Assembly (NCBI GenBank): GCA_020445165.1
Contig: JAGRHE010000108.1
Coordinates: 1 to 9,188 of the forward strand
Reading direction: 5' to 3'
Length of the DNA stretch: 9,188 bases
Origin: Gammaproteobacteria bacterium
GTDB taxonomy: Bacteria; Pseudomonadota; Gammaproteobacteria; Chromatiales; Sedimenticolaceae
In this document: one piece after another, positions 1 to 6,387 of the stretch
Layout of the letters: each line of letters begins with the position of its first letter
How positions within the stretch are numbered: position 1 is the first letter of the stretch
The notes under the pieces: model-generated
Told to the model about the DNA's origin: nothing
What the model saw: only the letters and a program-made list of their open reading frames with translations
Databases searched by the model: none
Position numbers and translations under genes: made by a program

Positions 1-804
1 CTTCACCGGTTCGCGGCCGAGGATGTCTTCGATCGAGACATCGCGCAGCTGGTTGATCGCAACCTGTCCGCCCATCAGGGCATCGAGTGCCGGTACGGTC
101 TGGTAGGGCACCCCGCTGGCGTCACACAGTGCGACCAGGCGGCGCATCTCCTCGCCGGTCGCCGACGGGATCGCGAGCATGATCAGATCGACGTCCAGGC
201 TTGCGACCAGTTCCGGAATCCGCTCGCAGCCACCGAGCGTCGGGATGCCGTGCACCTCCTGGCCATGCCGGCGTGCAAGGTCGTCGACGAAGCCGACCGC
301 CTGGTAGGTGCCGGCCTGGTTGCGCAGCAGGTCGCGCGCCAGCATCTCGCCGGCCTGGCCGGCGCCGACGATCAGGACGCGCTTGCCGCCACCGACCGCG
401 AGCCGGCGGTCCTTGGACCAGCGGTACAGCACGCGCGGCCCGCCGAGCAGCAGCAGCAACAGCAATGGATAAAGGGCGAGCAGCGAGCGCGGCACCATGT
501 CCAGGCGGTAAATGAGGAACAGCACCGCCATCGAGATCACGGCGCCGGCACCGGCCGCCTTGACGATGCGCATCAGATCGGGCACCGAGGCGAAACGCCA
601 CACGCCGCGATACAGGCCGAAGCGGTAGAACGCGAGCGCCTGCACCAGCAGCACCCAGGGCAGGGTGCGCAAAGCCTGGTCGACATAGTCCGGAGGGATC
701 GTGGTCAGGTTGAAGCGCAGCCAGTAGGCGCCGAGCCAGGCGAACGGCACCATGAACATGTCATGCGCGAACACGATCAGGGTACGGGGGATGCGCAGGC
801 TCAC
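1..804 (-). CDS. Membrane-bound nucleotide-sugar 4,6-dehydratase (PglF/WbpM/CapD type), N-terminal part, cut by the left edge
   Basis: Residues 1-268 of a protein whose family is usually about 600-660 residues; the reading frame stays open to base 1. Hydrophobic segments near residues 8-29, 46-60, 84-99 and 107-121 form the usual membrane bundle. The family signature YRGVWRFASVPDL lies at 65-77. A Rossmann domain follows with VLIVGAGQAGEML at 143-155, and the conserved linker NQLRDVSIEDILGR is at 251-264, just before the catalytic SDR domain, which lies outside the window. Family members convert UDP-GlcNAc to the 4-keto-6-deoxy sugar at the inner membrane. The GTG start at 804-802 is chosen because GGAG sits 8 nt upstream, the protein begins properly just before the first helix, and the gene follows the aminotransferase stop by 13 nt. 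The neighbouring aminotransferase and PglD/PglC-like genes favour a PglF role. A plain WbpM/CapD epimerase-dehydratase cannot be excluded without the missing half. Confidence 0.9.
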   Translation of the reverse strand, partial: MSLRIPRTLIVFAHDMFMVPFAWLGAYWLRFNLTTIPPDYVDQALRTLPWVLLVQALAFYRFGLYRGVWRFASVPDLMRIVKAAGAGAVISMAVLFLIYRLDMVPRSLLALYPLLLLLLLGGPRVLYRWSKDRRLAVGGGKRVLIVGAGQAGEMLARDLLRNQAGTYQAVGFVDDLARRHGQEVHGIPTLGGCERIPELVASLDVDLIMLAIPSATGEEMRRLVALCDASGVPYQTVPALDALMGGQVAINQLRDVSIEDILGREPVK

Positions 805-812
805 CGCTTCGG

Positions 813-816
813 CTCC
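813..816 (-). promoter_or_regulatory. Ribosome binding site of the dehydratase gene
   Basis: The minus strand reads GGAG, then 8 nt, then the GTG at 804-802. This site decides the GTG start; the first in-frame ATG lies inside the first membrane helix (residue 16). It lies just after the aminotransferase stop, so translation of the two genes is probably coupled. Confidence 0.6.
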
Positions 817-817
817 G

Positions 818-2014
818 TCATCGGGCAGCTTGCGCCAACACGTCCCGCACGACCGATGCCATGAAATCCATGTCGTCCTCGGTCAATGTCGGGTGGACCA
901 GCAGCATCAGGCTCTGTCCGCCAAGTGCGTGGGCGACCGGCAGGCGCTGGACCTGGCGGAACGGCGAATCGGTGAAGGCCTTCTCGTCGTACACCTCGCT
1001 GCAGCTGCCGCTGAAACAGGGCACGCCGCGGGCAACGATCTCGCCCACGATACGGTCGCGGGTCCAGTCCGTTTTCAGCCGTGCCTCGTCGAGAAACGCG
1101 TAGAACTTGTAGTAGGCATGCCCGATGTCGTCACCGGGCAGCGGGATGCGCAGCAGTGGTTCACCGGTCAGGCGTTCGACCAGGCGCGCCGCATTGCGCC
1201 GCCGCTGTGCGACCCAGTCATCGAGCCGGCGCAGCTGGATGCGACCGATCGCGGCCTGCATCTCGGTCATGCGGAAGTTGGTACCGAACGATTCGTGCAC
1301 CCAGCGGAACCCGGTCTCGTGCGGCTCACGCGGACGGTACACGGTGGCATAGCGCTTGCCGTGGTCCTTGTACGACCAGGCACGGTCCCACAGTCCTTCG
1401 GAATCGGTCACCAGCATGCCGCCTTCGCCGCCGGTGGTCATGATTTTGTCCTGGCAGAACGAGAAGGCCGCCATGTCGCCGAAGCTGCCAACCGGGCGGC
1501 CACGGTAACGCGCACCGTGGGCCTGGGCACAGTCCTCGATCACGCGCAGATCATGCTGCTGCGCCAGCGCCATGATTGGCTCCATGTCGCACGGCCAGCC
1601 GGCCAGGTGGACGCAGATGATGGCGCGCGTGCGCGGCCCGATGTGCGGCGCGATGGTCGCTGCCGAGATGTTCTGGGTGTCGGCATCGACATCGGCGAAC
1701 ACCGGCGTCGCGCCGACGATCACGATGCTGCTGGCCGAGGCGATGAAGGTACGCGGCGTGACGATCACTTCGTCGCCGGCGCCGATGCCTAGCGCGTGCA
1801 GCGCCAGTTCGATTGCGACGCTGCCGTTGGCCAGCGCGATGCCGTGATTGACGCCGACGTAATCGGCGAACTCACGCTCGAAGTGGCGCCCCTCATCACC
1901 GGTCCAGTAGTTGACCTTGCCGGAAGCAAGCACCTCGCTCACGGCATCGATCTGTTCCTGGTCGAAGCTCGGCCAGCCGGGCAGGCTGCGCGTTGTCGGG
2001 GGGCTCTGCTGCAT
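818..2014 (-). CDS. DegT/DnrJ/EryC1/StrS family PLP-dependent nucleotide-sugar aminotransferase (PglE-like)
   Basis: A complete 398-residue protein, close to the family's usual 370-400. It should transfer an amino group, usually from glutamate, to C4 of the keto sugar made by the dehydratase. Visible hallmarks are NGSVAIELALHALGIGAGDEVI (63-84, the phosphate-binding NG(S/T) region), CVHLAGWPCDM (134-144), EDCAQAHGA (160-168) with Asp161 expected to contact the PLP pyridine nitrogen, and FSFCQDKIMTTGGEGGMLVTD (184-204) with Lys190 as the Schiff-base lysine. The sequence NFRMTEMQAAIGRIQL at 246-261 is the usual C-terminal substrate-side motif. The gene follows the acetyltransferase stop by 9 nt, with a GGAG 13 nt before its ATG, so coupled translation is likely. 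The sugar substrate is inferred from the neighbours: UDP-4-keto-6-deoxy-GlcNAc would make it PglE. GDP-perosamine synthase-like activity is the main alternative. Confidence 0.9.
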   Translation of the reverse strand: MQQSPPTTRSLPGWPSFDQEQIDAVSEVLASGKVNYWTGDEGRHFEREFADYVGVNHGIALANGSVAIELALHALGIGAGDEVIVTPRTFIASASSIVIVGATPVFADVDADTQNISAATIAPHIGPRTRAIICVHLAGWPCDMEPIMALAQQHDLRVIEDCAQAHGARYRGRPVGSFGDMAAFSFCQDKIMTTGGEGGMLVTDSEGLWDRAWSYKDHGKRYATVYRPREPHETGFRWVHESFGTNFRMTEMQAAIGRIQLRRLDDWVAQRRRNAARLVERLTGEPLLRIPLPGDDIGHAYYKFYAFLDEARLKTDWTRDRIVGEIVARGVPCFSGSCSEVYDEKAFTDSPFRQVQRLPVAHALGGQSLMLLVHPTLTEDDMDFMASVVRDVLAQAAR

Positions 2015-2023
2015 GACGCGGGT

Positions 2024-2659
2024 TCAGCTCCGGGTGCGGAAATCGGGCGTCGCTGGTACGCCCGCGACCGTGAGATTGTCGCCGATATTACCGATCACTG
2101 CTGCCCCGGCGCCGACCGTGACCCCCGCGCCGATCGATACGTACTCGCGCACACTGGCGCCGACGCCGATCCAGCTGCCGCGGCCGATGCGCACGCCGCC
2201 TGCGACATGCGCGCCCGGGGCGATGTGCACGCCATCAGCGAGCAAGCAGTCGTGATCGACCGAGGCCGCGGTGTTGACGATGCAGCCGCGGCCGAGGACG
2301 GCGCCGGGATTGATTACCCCGTTGGCAAATATCACCGACCCGGGGCCGATCTCGGCGTGCGCGCTGACGATAGCTGACGGATGCGCGATGACCGGCAGCG
2401 CGAATGCCATTTCCGTGAGCCGGTCGAGCAGGTCGAGGCGCCGGTTCGGGTCGCCGATCGCCACGACCGCGTCGTCGAACTGGTCGCGCAGCGCTGTCGT
2501 CGGCTCGTCGGCGACGATGACCTCGAGCCCGAGCAGGCGCGCTGACGCCGGGCTGCGATCGGCGAACGCGATCCGCTGCCAGCGACCCAGCAGAATCGCC
2601 GCGTCTGCAACCACCTTTCCATGTCCTCCGGCACCGACGATCAGCAGACCTTTGCTCAT
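2024..2659 (-). CDS. pglD: NeuD/PglD-family sugar N- or O-acetyltransferase
   Basis: A complete 211-residue protein of typical PglD/NeuD length. The N-terminal Rossmann-like domain that binds the nucleotide sugar begins with LLIVGAGGHGKVVADAA (5-21) and includes VVAIGDPNRR (65-74). A left-handed beta-helix of hexapeptide repeats runs from about residue 93 to 198. His136 in SVDHDC (133-138) lines up with the catalytic base known for Campylobacter PglD (His125), and Asp137 takes the place of its partner Glu. PAGVPA-like AGVPATP (199-205) ends the helix where acetyl-CoA enzymes usually do. The expected reaction is acetyl-CoA-dependent acetylation of the C4 amine made by the next gene's product, giving UDP-diNAc-bacillosamine. 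The ATG overlaps the PglC-like stop in an ATGA, and AAGGGA sits 5 nt upstream. A NeuD-like sialic-acid O-acetyltransferase is possible, but no sialic-acid synthesis genes are nearby. Confidence 0.88.
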   Translation of the reverse strand: MSKGLLIVGAGGHGKVVADAAILLGRWQRIAFADRSPASARLLGLEVIVADEPTTALRDQFDDAVVAIGDPNRRLDLLDRLTEMAFALPVIAHPSAIVSAHAEIGPGSVIFANGVINPGAVLGRGCIVNTAASVDHDCLLADGVHIAPGAHVAGGVRIGRGSWIGVGASVREYVSIGAGVTVGAGAAVIGNIGDNLTVAGVPATPDFRTRS

Positions 2660-3246
2660 TTGTTTCCCTTGAATGGCTCAGCGGTCACGTGACCCTCCTG
2701 GCTGACGTCATCGTGGCGCACCACCGCCACGAAGGTACGCGCCAGGATCTTGAGATCGAGCGGCAGCGATCGATGTTCGACGTACCACACGTCGAGTTCG
2801 AACTTGTCGTTCCAGTCGAGCCGGTTGCGACCGTTGATCTGTGCCCAGCCGGTGATGCCGGGTCGAACCTCGTGACGTCGTCGCTGTCGCTCCGAGTATA
2901 GCGGCAGGTATTCCTCGAGCAGTGGACGCGGGCCGACCAGGTTCATGTCGCCGCGTAGTACGTTCCAAAGTTCCGGTAATTCGTCGAGGCTGGTACGGCG
3001 CAGCCAGCTACCGAACGGGGTCATGCGTTCGCTGTCAGGAAGCGGACGCCCATCAGCACCACTGGCGTTGCGCATGGTGCGGAACTTGATCAGCTCGAAC
3101 AGTTCTCCGTTGAGACCGGGGCGACGCTGGCGGAACAGGACCGGGCTGCCGATCTTGACCCGGACCAGCACGGTGACGGCAAAGAGCAGTGGCGAAAGCA
3201 GAATGATCGCAACCAATGCCAGCAGAACGTTGATCGTGCGGCCCAT
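2656..3246 (-). CDS. pglC: Undecaprenyl-phosphate sugar phosphotransferase, monotopic small PGT (PglC-like)
   Basis: A complete 196-residue protein, the size of the minimal PglC-type enzymes rather than the 450-residue WbaP/WcaJ type. One N-terminal hydrophobic segment (6-30) is the re-entrant membrane helix. Then come KIGSPVLFRQRRPG (31-44), FELIKFRTM (50-58), the catalytic Asp88-Glu89 pair in TSLDELPELWNVLRGDM (85-101), NLVGPRPL (102-109) and PGITGWAQINGRN (129-141). It should transfer a C6-deoxy or N-acetyl sugar phosphate from a UDP sugar to undecaprenyl phosphate on the inner membrane face, starting the repeat unit. The ATG is the only usual start after the in-frame TAG at 3258-3256; the Shine-Dalgarno is not visible. 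The acetyltransferase follows by ATGA overlap, which favours a diNAc-bacillosamine donor. A GalNAc/QuiNAc-type transferase remains possible. Confidence 0.92.
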   Translation of the reverse strand: MGRTINVLLALVAIILLSPLLFAVTVLVRVKIGSPVLFRQRRPGLNGELFELIKFRTMRNASGADGRPLPDSERMTPFGSWLRRTSLDELPELWNVLRGDMNLVGPRPLLEEYLPLYSERQRRRHEVRPGITGWAQINGRNRLDWNDKFELDVWYVEHRSLPLDLKILARTFVAVVRHDDVSQEGHVTAEPFKGNK

Positions 3247-3337
3247 CGTGACTGTCTAGTATGCCCGGGCGCTGATTGGAAGGAGCGCTCGCGCTGCCCG
3301 GGTTGCGGTGTCGATACAAGCCATCCGCTGAATGATG
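3247..3337. promoter_or_regulatory. 91-nt gap between methyltransferase and PglC-like genes, with a GC-rich inverted repeat
   Basis: This is the widest gap in the minus-strand run. It holds an inverted repeat with arms GCCCGGG at 3263-3269 and CCCGGGC-type sequence at 3296-3302 (the same GCCCGGG motif, self-complementary in its core), separated by 26 nt. On the minus strand no T-run follows the stem, so it is not a normal intrinsic terminator. The gap may separate two transcription units, but I see no good -35/-10 pair. Confidence 0.25.
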
Positions 3338-4054
3338 TCAGGTACGGGATCTGGTCGCTGCGAAGAACAGGCTCGTGCTCGAGATTGGCATGCGCAGCAT
3401 GGCCAGCAGGTAGCGCGCGATGCTGTCGAGCACACGATAGAAACTGGGGTTCTGAAATGACAGGTACCCGGTGATCTTGGTATTGACCGATGGGAAGACC
3501 AAGCCGAGTTCGCGGCTCAGTGTCGTCTCGTCGAAACTTCGCTGGTGCCCCCAGCGATGGAAGACCTTGCCGCAGTCCGGACAGATCACCATGCTCTGCT
3601 CCAGGTTCTCGCGATAGGGCACGGTACCGATGAAGGTGCCGCCAGGTTTCAGCACGCGTGCGATCTGGCGCAGTCCGGCCTGCATCTGCTCGGGATCGAG
3701 ATGTTCGAGTACTTCGGATGCGACCACCACGTCGAACATCGCATCGTCGTACGGCATCTCTTCCATCGGTGCGCAGGCGGCGGTGATACCGGCCGCGTTC
3801 AGGCGGGCGACAGTTTCCTCGTCGAGGTCGAGGGCGTGTACCTGGTAGCCGCGGGCCTTGGCCGTGGTTTCGAAGTAGCCATTGCCGACACCGATGTTGA
3901 GTACGCTCGGGCTGGCTGTGCCCGCGTAGCGCTGGACGGCCTTGATCAGGTAGTCGAGTCGCGGCTTGGCTCCGTTGAAGGAGTCTGCTGCCTGGTTCTG
4001 AAAAAAGCGCCAGATTTCCGCGTTGTCGGTCTTCGTGTTCTGTTCGGACGCCAT
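3338..4054 (-). CDS. Class I SAM-dependent methyltransferase (Methyltransf_11/23 type) with a Cys-Cys-His insert
   Basis: A complete 238-residue protein. SAM-binding motif I is VLNIGVGNGYF (51-61). ALDLDEE (74-80) carries the acidic residue for the ribose, and MPYDDAMFDVVVASEVLEHL (100-119) followed by RVLKPGGTFIGTVPY (133-147) completes the Rossmann methyltransferase core. After it, residues 158-170 contain CPDCGKVFHRWGH: two cysteines and histidines at 166 and 170 spaced as a possible metal-binding site. This arrangement is known in some sugar and glycan-locus methyltransferases, where the cap domain covers the substrate. The likely role is O-, N- or C-methylation of a sugar in the glycan, in the cytoplasm. 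The gene starts 9 nt after the flippase stop with no clear Shine-Dalgarno, so it may depend on coupled translation. The acceptor cannot be read from sequence. Confidence 0.85.
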   Translation of the reverse strand: MASEQNTKTDNAEIWRFFQNQAADSFNGAKPRLDYLIKAVQRYAGTASPSVLNIGVGNGYFETTAKARGYQVHALDLDEETVARLNAAGITAACAPMEEMPYDDAMFDVVVASEVLEHLDPEQMQAGLRQIARVLKPGGTFIGTVPYRENLEQSMVICPDCGKVFHRWGHQRSFDETTLSRELGLVFPSVNTKITGYLSFQNPSFYRVLDSIARYLLAMLRMPISSTSLFFAATRSRT

Positions 4055-4063
4055 GCTGTCGTG

Positions 4064-5380
4064 TCAGTTGCGTGGAGGGGGCGGGTTATCGATCGTCGAC
4101 GCCTCTTGGCCGCCGAAAGCGGTGGGATTGATGCCCATCGACCGATAAACACGTAACGAAATCAAAGCGTACCACAGGGTCGACGATATCGCGGTCGCGA
4201 CCGCCGCGCCCTCGATGCCAAAACGCGGGATGAGCAGCAGGTTGAGCAGGATGTTGGCGGTTGCCGCACCCAGTGAAACGCGGGTCGCCTGCCAGTGACG
4301 TCCGGTCATGGTCAGGTAGAAACCGCCCAGTCCCCCCGCTGCCGCACCCACCTGGCCCAGAACGAGTATCACCAGGGCGCTGTGGCCGGCGACAAACTCG
4401 TCACCGAATAGCATCAGGAACAACTTGCCGAAACCGCCGATCAGGAGCGCGGCGGGCACGGTGAACAGCAGCACCGTACGTGCCGCCCTGGTGGTTGCCG
4501 ACTGCAACAGTGCCAGCTCGTCGCGTGCATGGTGCGCGGAGATCACCGGCGCGAACACGGTGTTGGCGACCATCAGGCCGAACCCGACCAGCATCGACAG
4601 GCGGTTGGCCGCGGCATAGATGCCGGCATGCTCGGTGTCGATCAGCATGCCCACCATCAGGATATCAGTCTGCTGAATCACCAGCACCAGGGTTGCCACC
4701 AACGTGATCGAGAAGCCGCTGGTGATCCATTCGCGGGTTGCGAACTGCAGGTGGTCCGGGCGTGGGACCTGGCGCAGCTCCCGTGTCATGGCGACCACGC
4801 CGCCGGCGAATGTGAGCAGCAATGCGACAGCCGTCATCGCCATGGCGGTCGGCGCATCGATTCGCTGATCGGGTATCCACACGAGCAATGACACGCCGAC
4901 GACCACCAGCAGCGGATAGATCAGTGTGCTCAGTGCCTGGCTCAACACGGTTCGGTGGAATCCCTGCAGCATCCCGCTGCTCAACTGCATCAGTCCGAGC
5001 AGTGGCAGGGCCAGTGTTGCAACCAACAGGGTTTGACGCAGTCCGGCGGCGATGCCGTCTGCGATTGAGAGTCCGGCCGCCAGTAAGGCGGCTATACCGG
5101 CCGAGGCCAACGCCACCATGGCGAGGCTGCCACGAAAGAAGCCGTACAGCAGGCCAGGACGTGAACTGCCCGCGTAGGCGGCAATGAAGCGGATGGCCGC
5201 GGTGTCCAGGCCGATCTTGCCAACCAGCGACAACAGCGTGATCAGCGTGATCGCGAACGCGTAGTTGCCGTAGCCTTCGAGCGACAGGAGCCGGGCCAGA
5301 AAGACCTGCAGCAGGAAGGTCATTGCGATGCCTGCACCACGGACCGCGAAAACGCCGATGGACTTTCCGGCCAGGTTCAT
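4064..5380 (-). CDS. Wzx-like oligosaccharide/lipid-linked repeat unit flippase (MATE/MviN superfamily)
   Basis: A complete 438-residue polytopic membrane protein with about 12 hydrophobic segments (roughly 9-30, 38-57, 84-104, 116-135, 148-168, 178-197, 222-247, 259-280, 301-325, 335-357, 366-385, 390-411). LARLLSLEGYGNYAFAIT (28-45) is the typical Wzx/RfbX opening, and GHSALVILVLGQVGAAAGG (332-350) with LIPRFGIEGAAVATAIS (383-399) is the usual C-terminal half pattern. It should move the undecaprenyl-diphosphate-linked glycan across the inner membrane. The proline-rich tail (430-438) is hydrophilic and probably cytoplasmic. The gene lies 12 nt after the TylF-type methyltransferase. A flippase here argues for a Wzx/Wzy-type pathway rather than ABC export, but no polymerase is in the window. 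Confidence 0.9.
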   Translation of the reverse strand: MNLAGKSIGVFAVRGAGIAMTFLLQVFLARLLSLEGYGNYAFAITLITLLSLVGKIGLDTAAIRFIAAYAGSSRPGLLYGFFRGSLAMVALASAGIAALLAAGLSIADGIAAGLRQTLLVATLALPLLGLMQLSSGMLQGFHRTVLSQALSTLIYPLLVVVGVSLLVWIPDQRIDAPTAMAMTAVALLLTFAGGVVAMTRELRQVPRPDHLQFATREWITSGFSITLVATLVLVIQQTDILMVGMLIDTEHAGIYAAANRLSMLVGFGLMVANTVFAPVISAHHARDELALLQSATTRAARTVLLFTVPAALLIGGFGKLFLMLFGDEFVAGHSALVILVLGQVGAAAGGLGGFYLTMTGRHWQATRVSLGAATANILLNLLLIPRFGIEGAAVATAISSTLWYALISLRVYRSMGINPTAFGGQEASTIDNPPPPRN

Positions 5381-5392
5381 TCGTCGCAGCGG

Positions 5393-6223
5393 TCAGTTGG
5401 CGGGCCGGTGCGGTGTGGACTCTGCAAGCTTGATGGCGAAGCCCTGTCCCGTCGGCAGGTGCAGAACATGCTCCGGCCGGGACGCGAAGAACTCGTCGGT
5501 GGCCTTCTTCGCCCCGGGGCACGATGTGAAACCGTAGTCGTCGAGCAGGATCACGCCGCCCTCGACCATGCGCGGATAGAAAAATTCCAGACTGTCGAGC
5601 GTCGGCTGGTAAAGATCGACGTCGAGGTGGACGAAGCGGAAGCGACGGTCGGCGACGTCGTCAAAGCGTGTCGGAATCCAGCCCTTGTAGTAGCTGACGT
5701 TGTCGAACCCCGCGAGGTTGCGCCGCACCTTTTCCTCCGAAGCACTCAGGTCGCCTTTGGCCCACTCGAACAGCTCGTCACCTTCCGGCTTGTCGTTGCG
5801 GTCGGGCTCCGACAGGCCCTCGAACGAATCAAACAGGTGCAGCGGCGTGCCCGGACACTCGTCGGCCATGAACCACGCCGTTGCGCCTTCGAAGCAGCCG
5901 CACTCGGCCATGTCGCCATCCAGGTCGCATGTGAATCTGACGAGCTCACGCAGCGTGTATTTGCGATCTTCCGAGTAGGAGTTCGGCGTCAGGCGCCGGT
6001 AGTCGGCAAAAAACTTGCGGTCCTCGCGCCAGAGTTTGTGATCTTCGCTGATCGGAAAGTCACCGAACAGCGAGGCCGCAATGCGTGCGGCTTCCTGCCG
6101 GATACGGCGCCGTTTCCACGGGTCCGGTGAGAAGAGCCAGCCGGCCGCCTTGAAGAGTTTGCGAATGTTCACGGGGGTTCGTCTGCCTCGGGTAACCAGG
6201 TACGTGGCCAGGAGCGAGTTCAT
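5393..6223 (-). CDS. TylF/MycF-type (macrocin O-methyltransferase family) SAM-dependent methyltransferase
   Basis: The call is 276 residues from ATG 6223. Conserved stretches are DMAECGCFEGATAWFMA (104-120, SAM glycine loop), LHLFDSFEGLSEPD (128-141), FRFVHLDVDLYQPTLDSLEF (195-214) and GGVILLDDYG (222-231). By analogy with NovP, Asp201 and Asp228/Asp229 would hold the Mg2+ that positions the sugar hydroxyl. Proteins of this family methylate sugar hydroxyls in antibiotics, and close relatives are common in polysaccharide loci. The start is uncertain: the frame is open to TTG 6283 (20 more residues), whose downstream codons look coding, while ATG 6223 has GAGGA directly against it, too close for a normal Shine-Dalgarno. 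I prefer the ATG. This is the first gene of the minus-strand run, divergent from the SGNH gene. The sugar acceptor is unknown. Confidence 0.88.
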   Translation of the reverse strand: MNSLLATYLVTRGRRTPVNIRKLFKAAGWLFSPDPWKRRRIRQEAARIAASLFGDFPISEDHKLWREDRKFFADYRRLTPNSYSEDRKYTLRELVRFTCDLDGDMAECGCFEGATAWFMADECPGTPLHLFDSFEGLSEPDRNDKPEGDELFEWAKGDLSASEEKVRRNLAGFDNVSYYKGWIPTRFDDVADRRFRFVHLDVDLYQPTLDSLEFFYPRMVEGGVILLDDYGFTSCPGAKKATDEFFASRPEHVLHLPTGQGFAIKLAESTPHRPAN

Positions 6224-6387
6224 TCCTCGGGTGAACGCGCGCCACAACGGCAGCAGCTGCCGGATTGGCGCAGATGCTACCAAGGTTTGCCGTGGCCTGC
6301 GCTCCTGCAGTACGCCCTTCGCGTCCCGGCCACGTTAGAATGTCCGGGCTCTTATCACGTTTTGTTCGCCGAGGCCGTTCGCCGCGC
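6224..6387. promoter_or_regulatory. Divergent intergenic region carrying the likely promoters of both gene runs
   Basis: This spans from the chosen start of the minus-strand methyltransferase to the chosen start of the SGNH gene; the part common to all start choices is shorter. On the plus strand TAGAAT at 6336-6341 is a reasonable -10 box, placing transcription start about 40 nt before the ATG at 6388. No good -35 box stands 15-19 nt before it. The -10 sits in a loose dyad: ACGTTAGAATGT at 6332-6343, with CCCGG (6325-6329) and CCGGG (6344-6348) outside it, so an activator or repressor site is possible. I see no convincing minus-strand promoter. Confidence 0.35.

Noticed and set aside
448..467. 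CAG-rich short repeat, considered as a microsatellite for phase variation
   Set aside because: It encodes a leucine run in the fourth membrane helix of the dehydratase on the minus strand; the repeat is imperfect and a trinucleotide unit would not shift the frame.
122..601. Minus-strand open frame of 159 codons overlapping the dehydratase
   Set aside because: It is in a different frame from the dehydratase N-terminal half, which shows membrane helices and the GAGQAG fold; this one gives an Arg-rich sequence with no motif.
752..1792. Long plus-strand open frame of 346 codons opposite the aminotransferase
   Set aside because: It lies wholly antisense to genes with clear family motifs, its translation is rich in Arg, Ala, His and Gly without domains, and such mirror frames are expected in GC-rich coding DNA.
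3263..3302. GC-rich inverted repeat considered as an intrinsic terminator
   Set aside because: The arms are short, the loop is 26 nt, and no T-run follows in the direction of transcription.
3545..4156. Plus-strand open frame of 203 codons opposite the methyltransferase
   Set aside because: It is a mirror of the minus-strand gene, which carries clear SAM-binding motifs; the antisense translation shows no motif.
5408..6130. Plus-strand open frame of 240 codons opposite the TylF-type methyltransferase
   Set aside because: Same reason: the minus-strand frame holds the conserved TylF-family motifs, and the antisense one is a by-product of codon usage.
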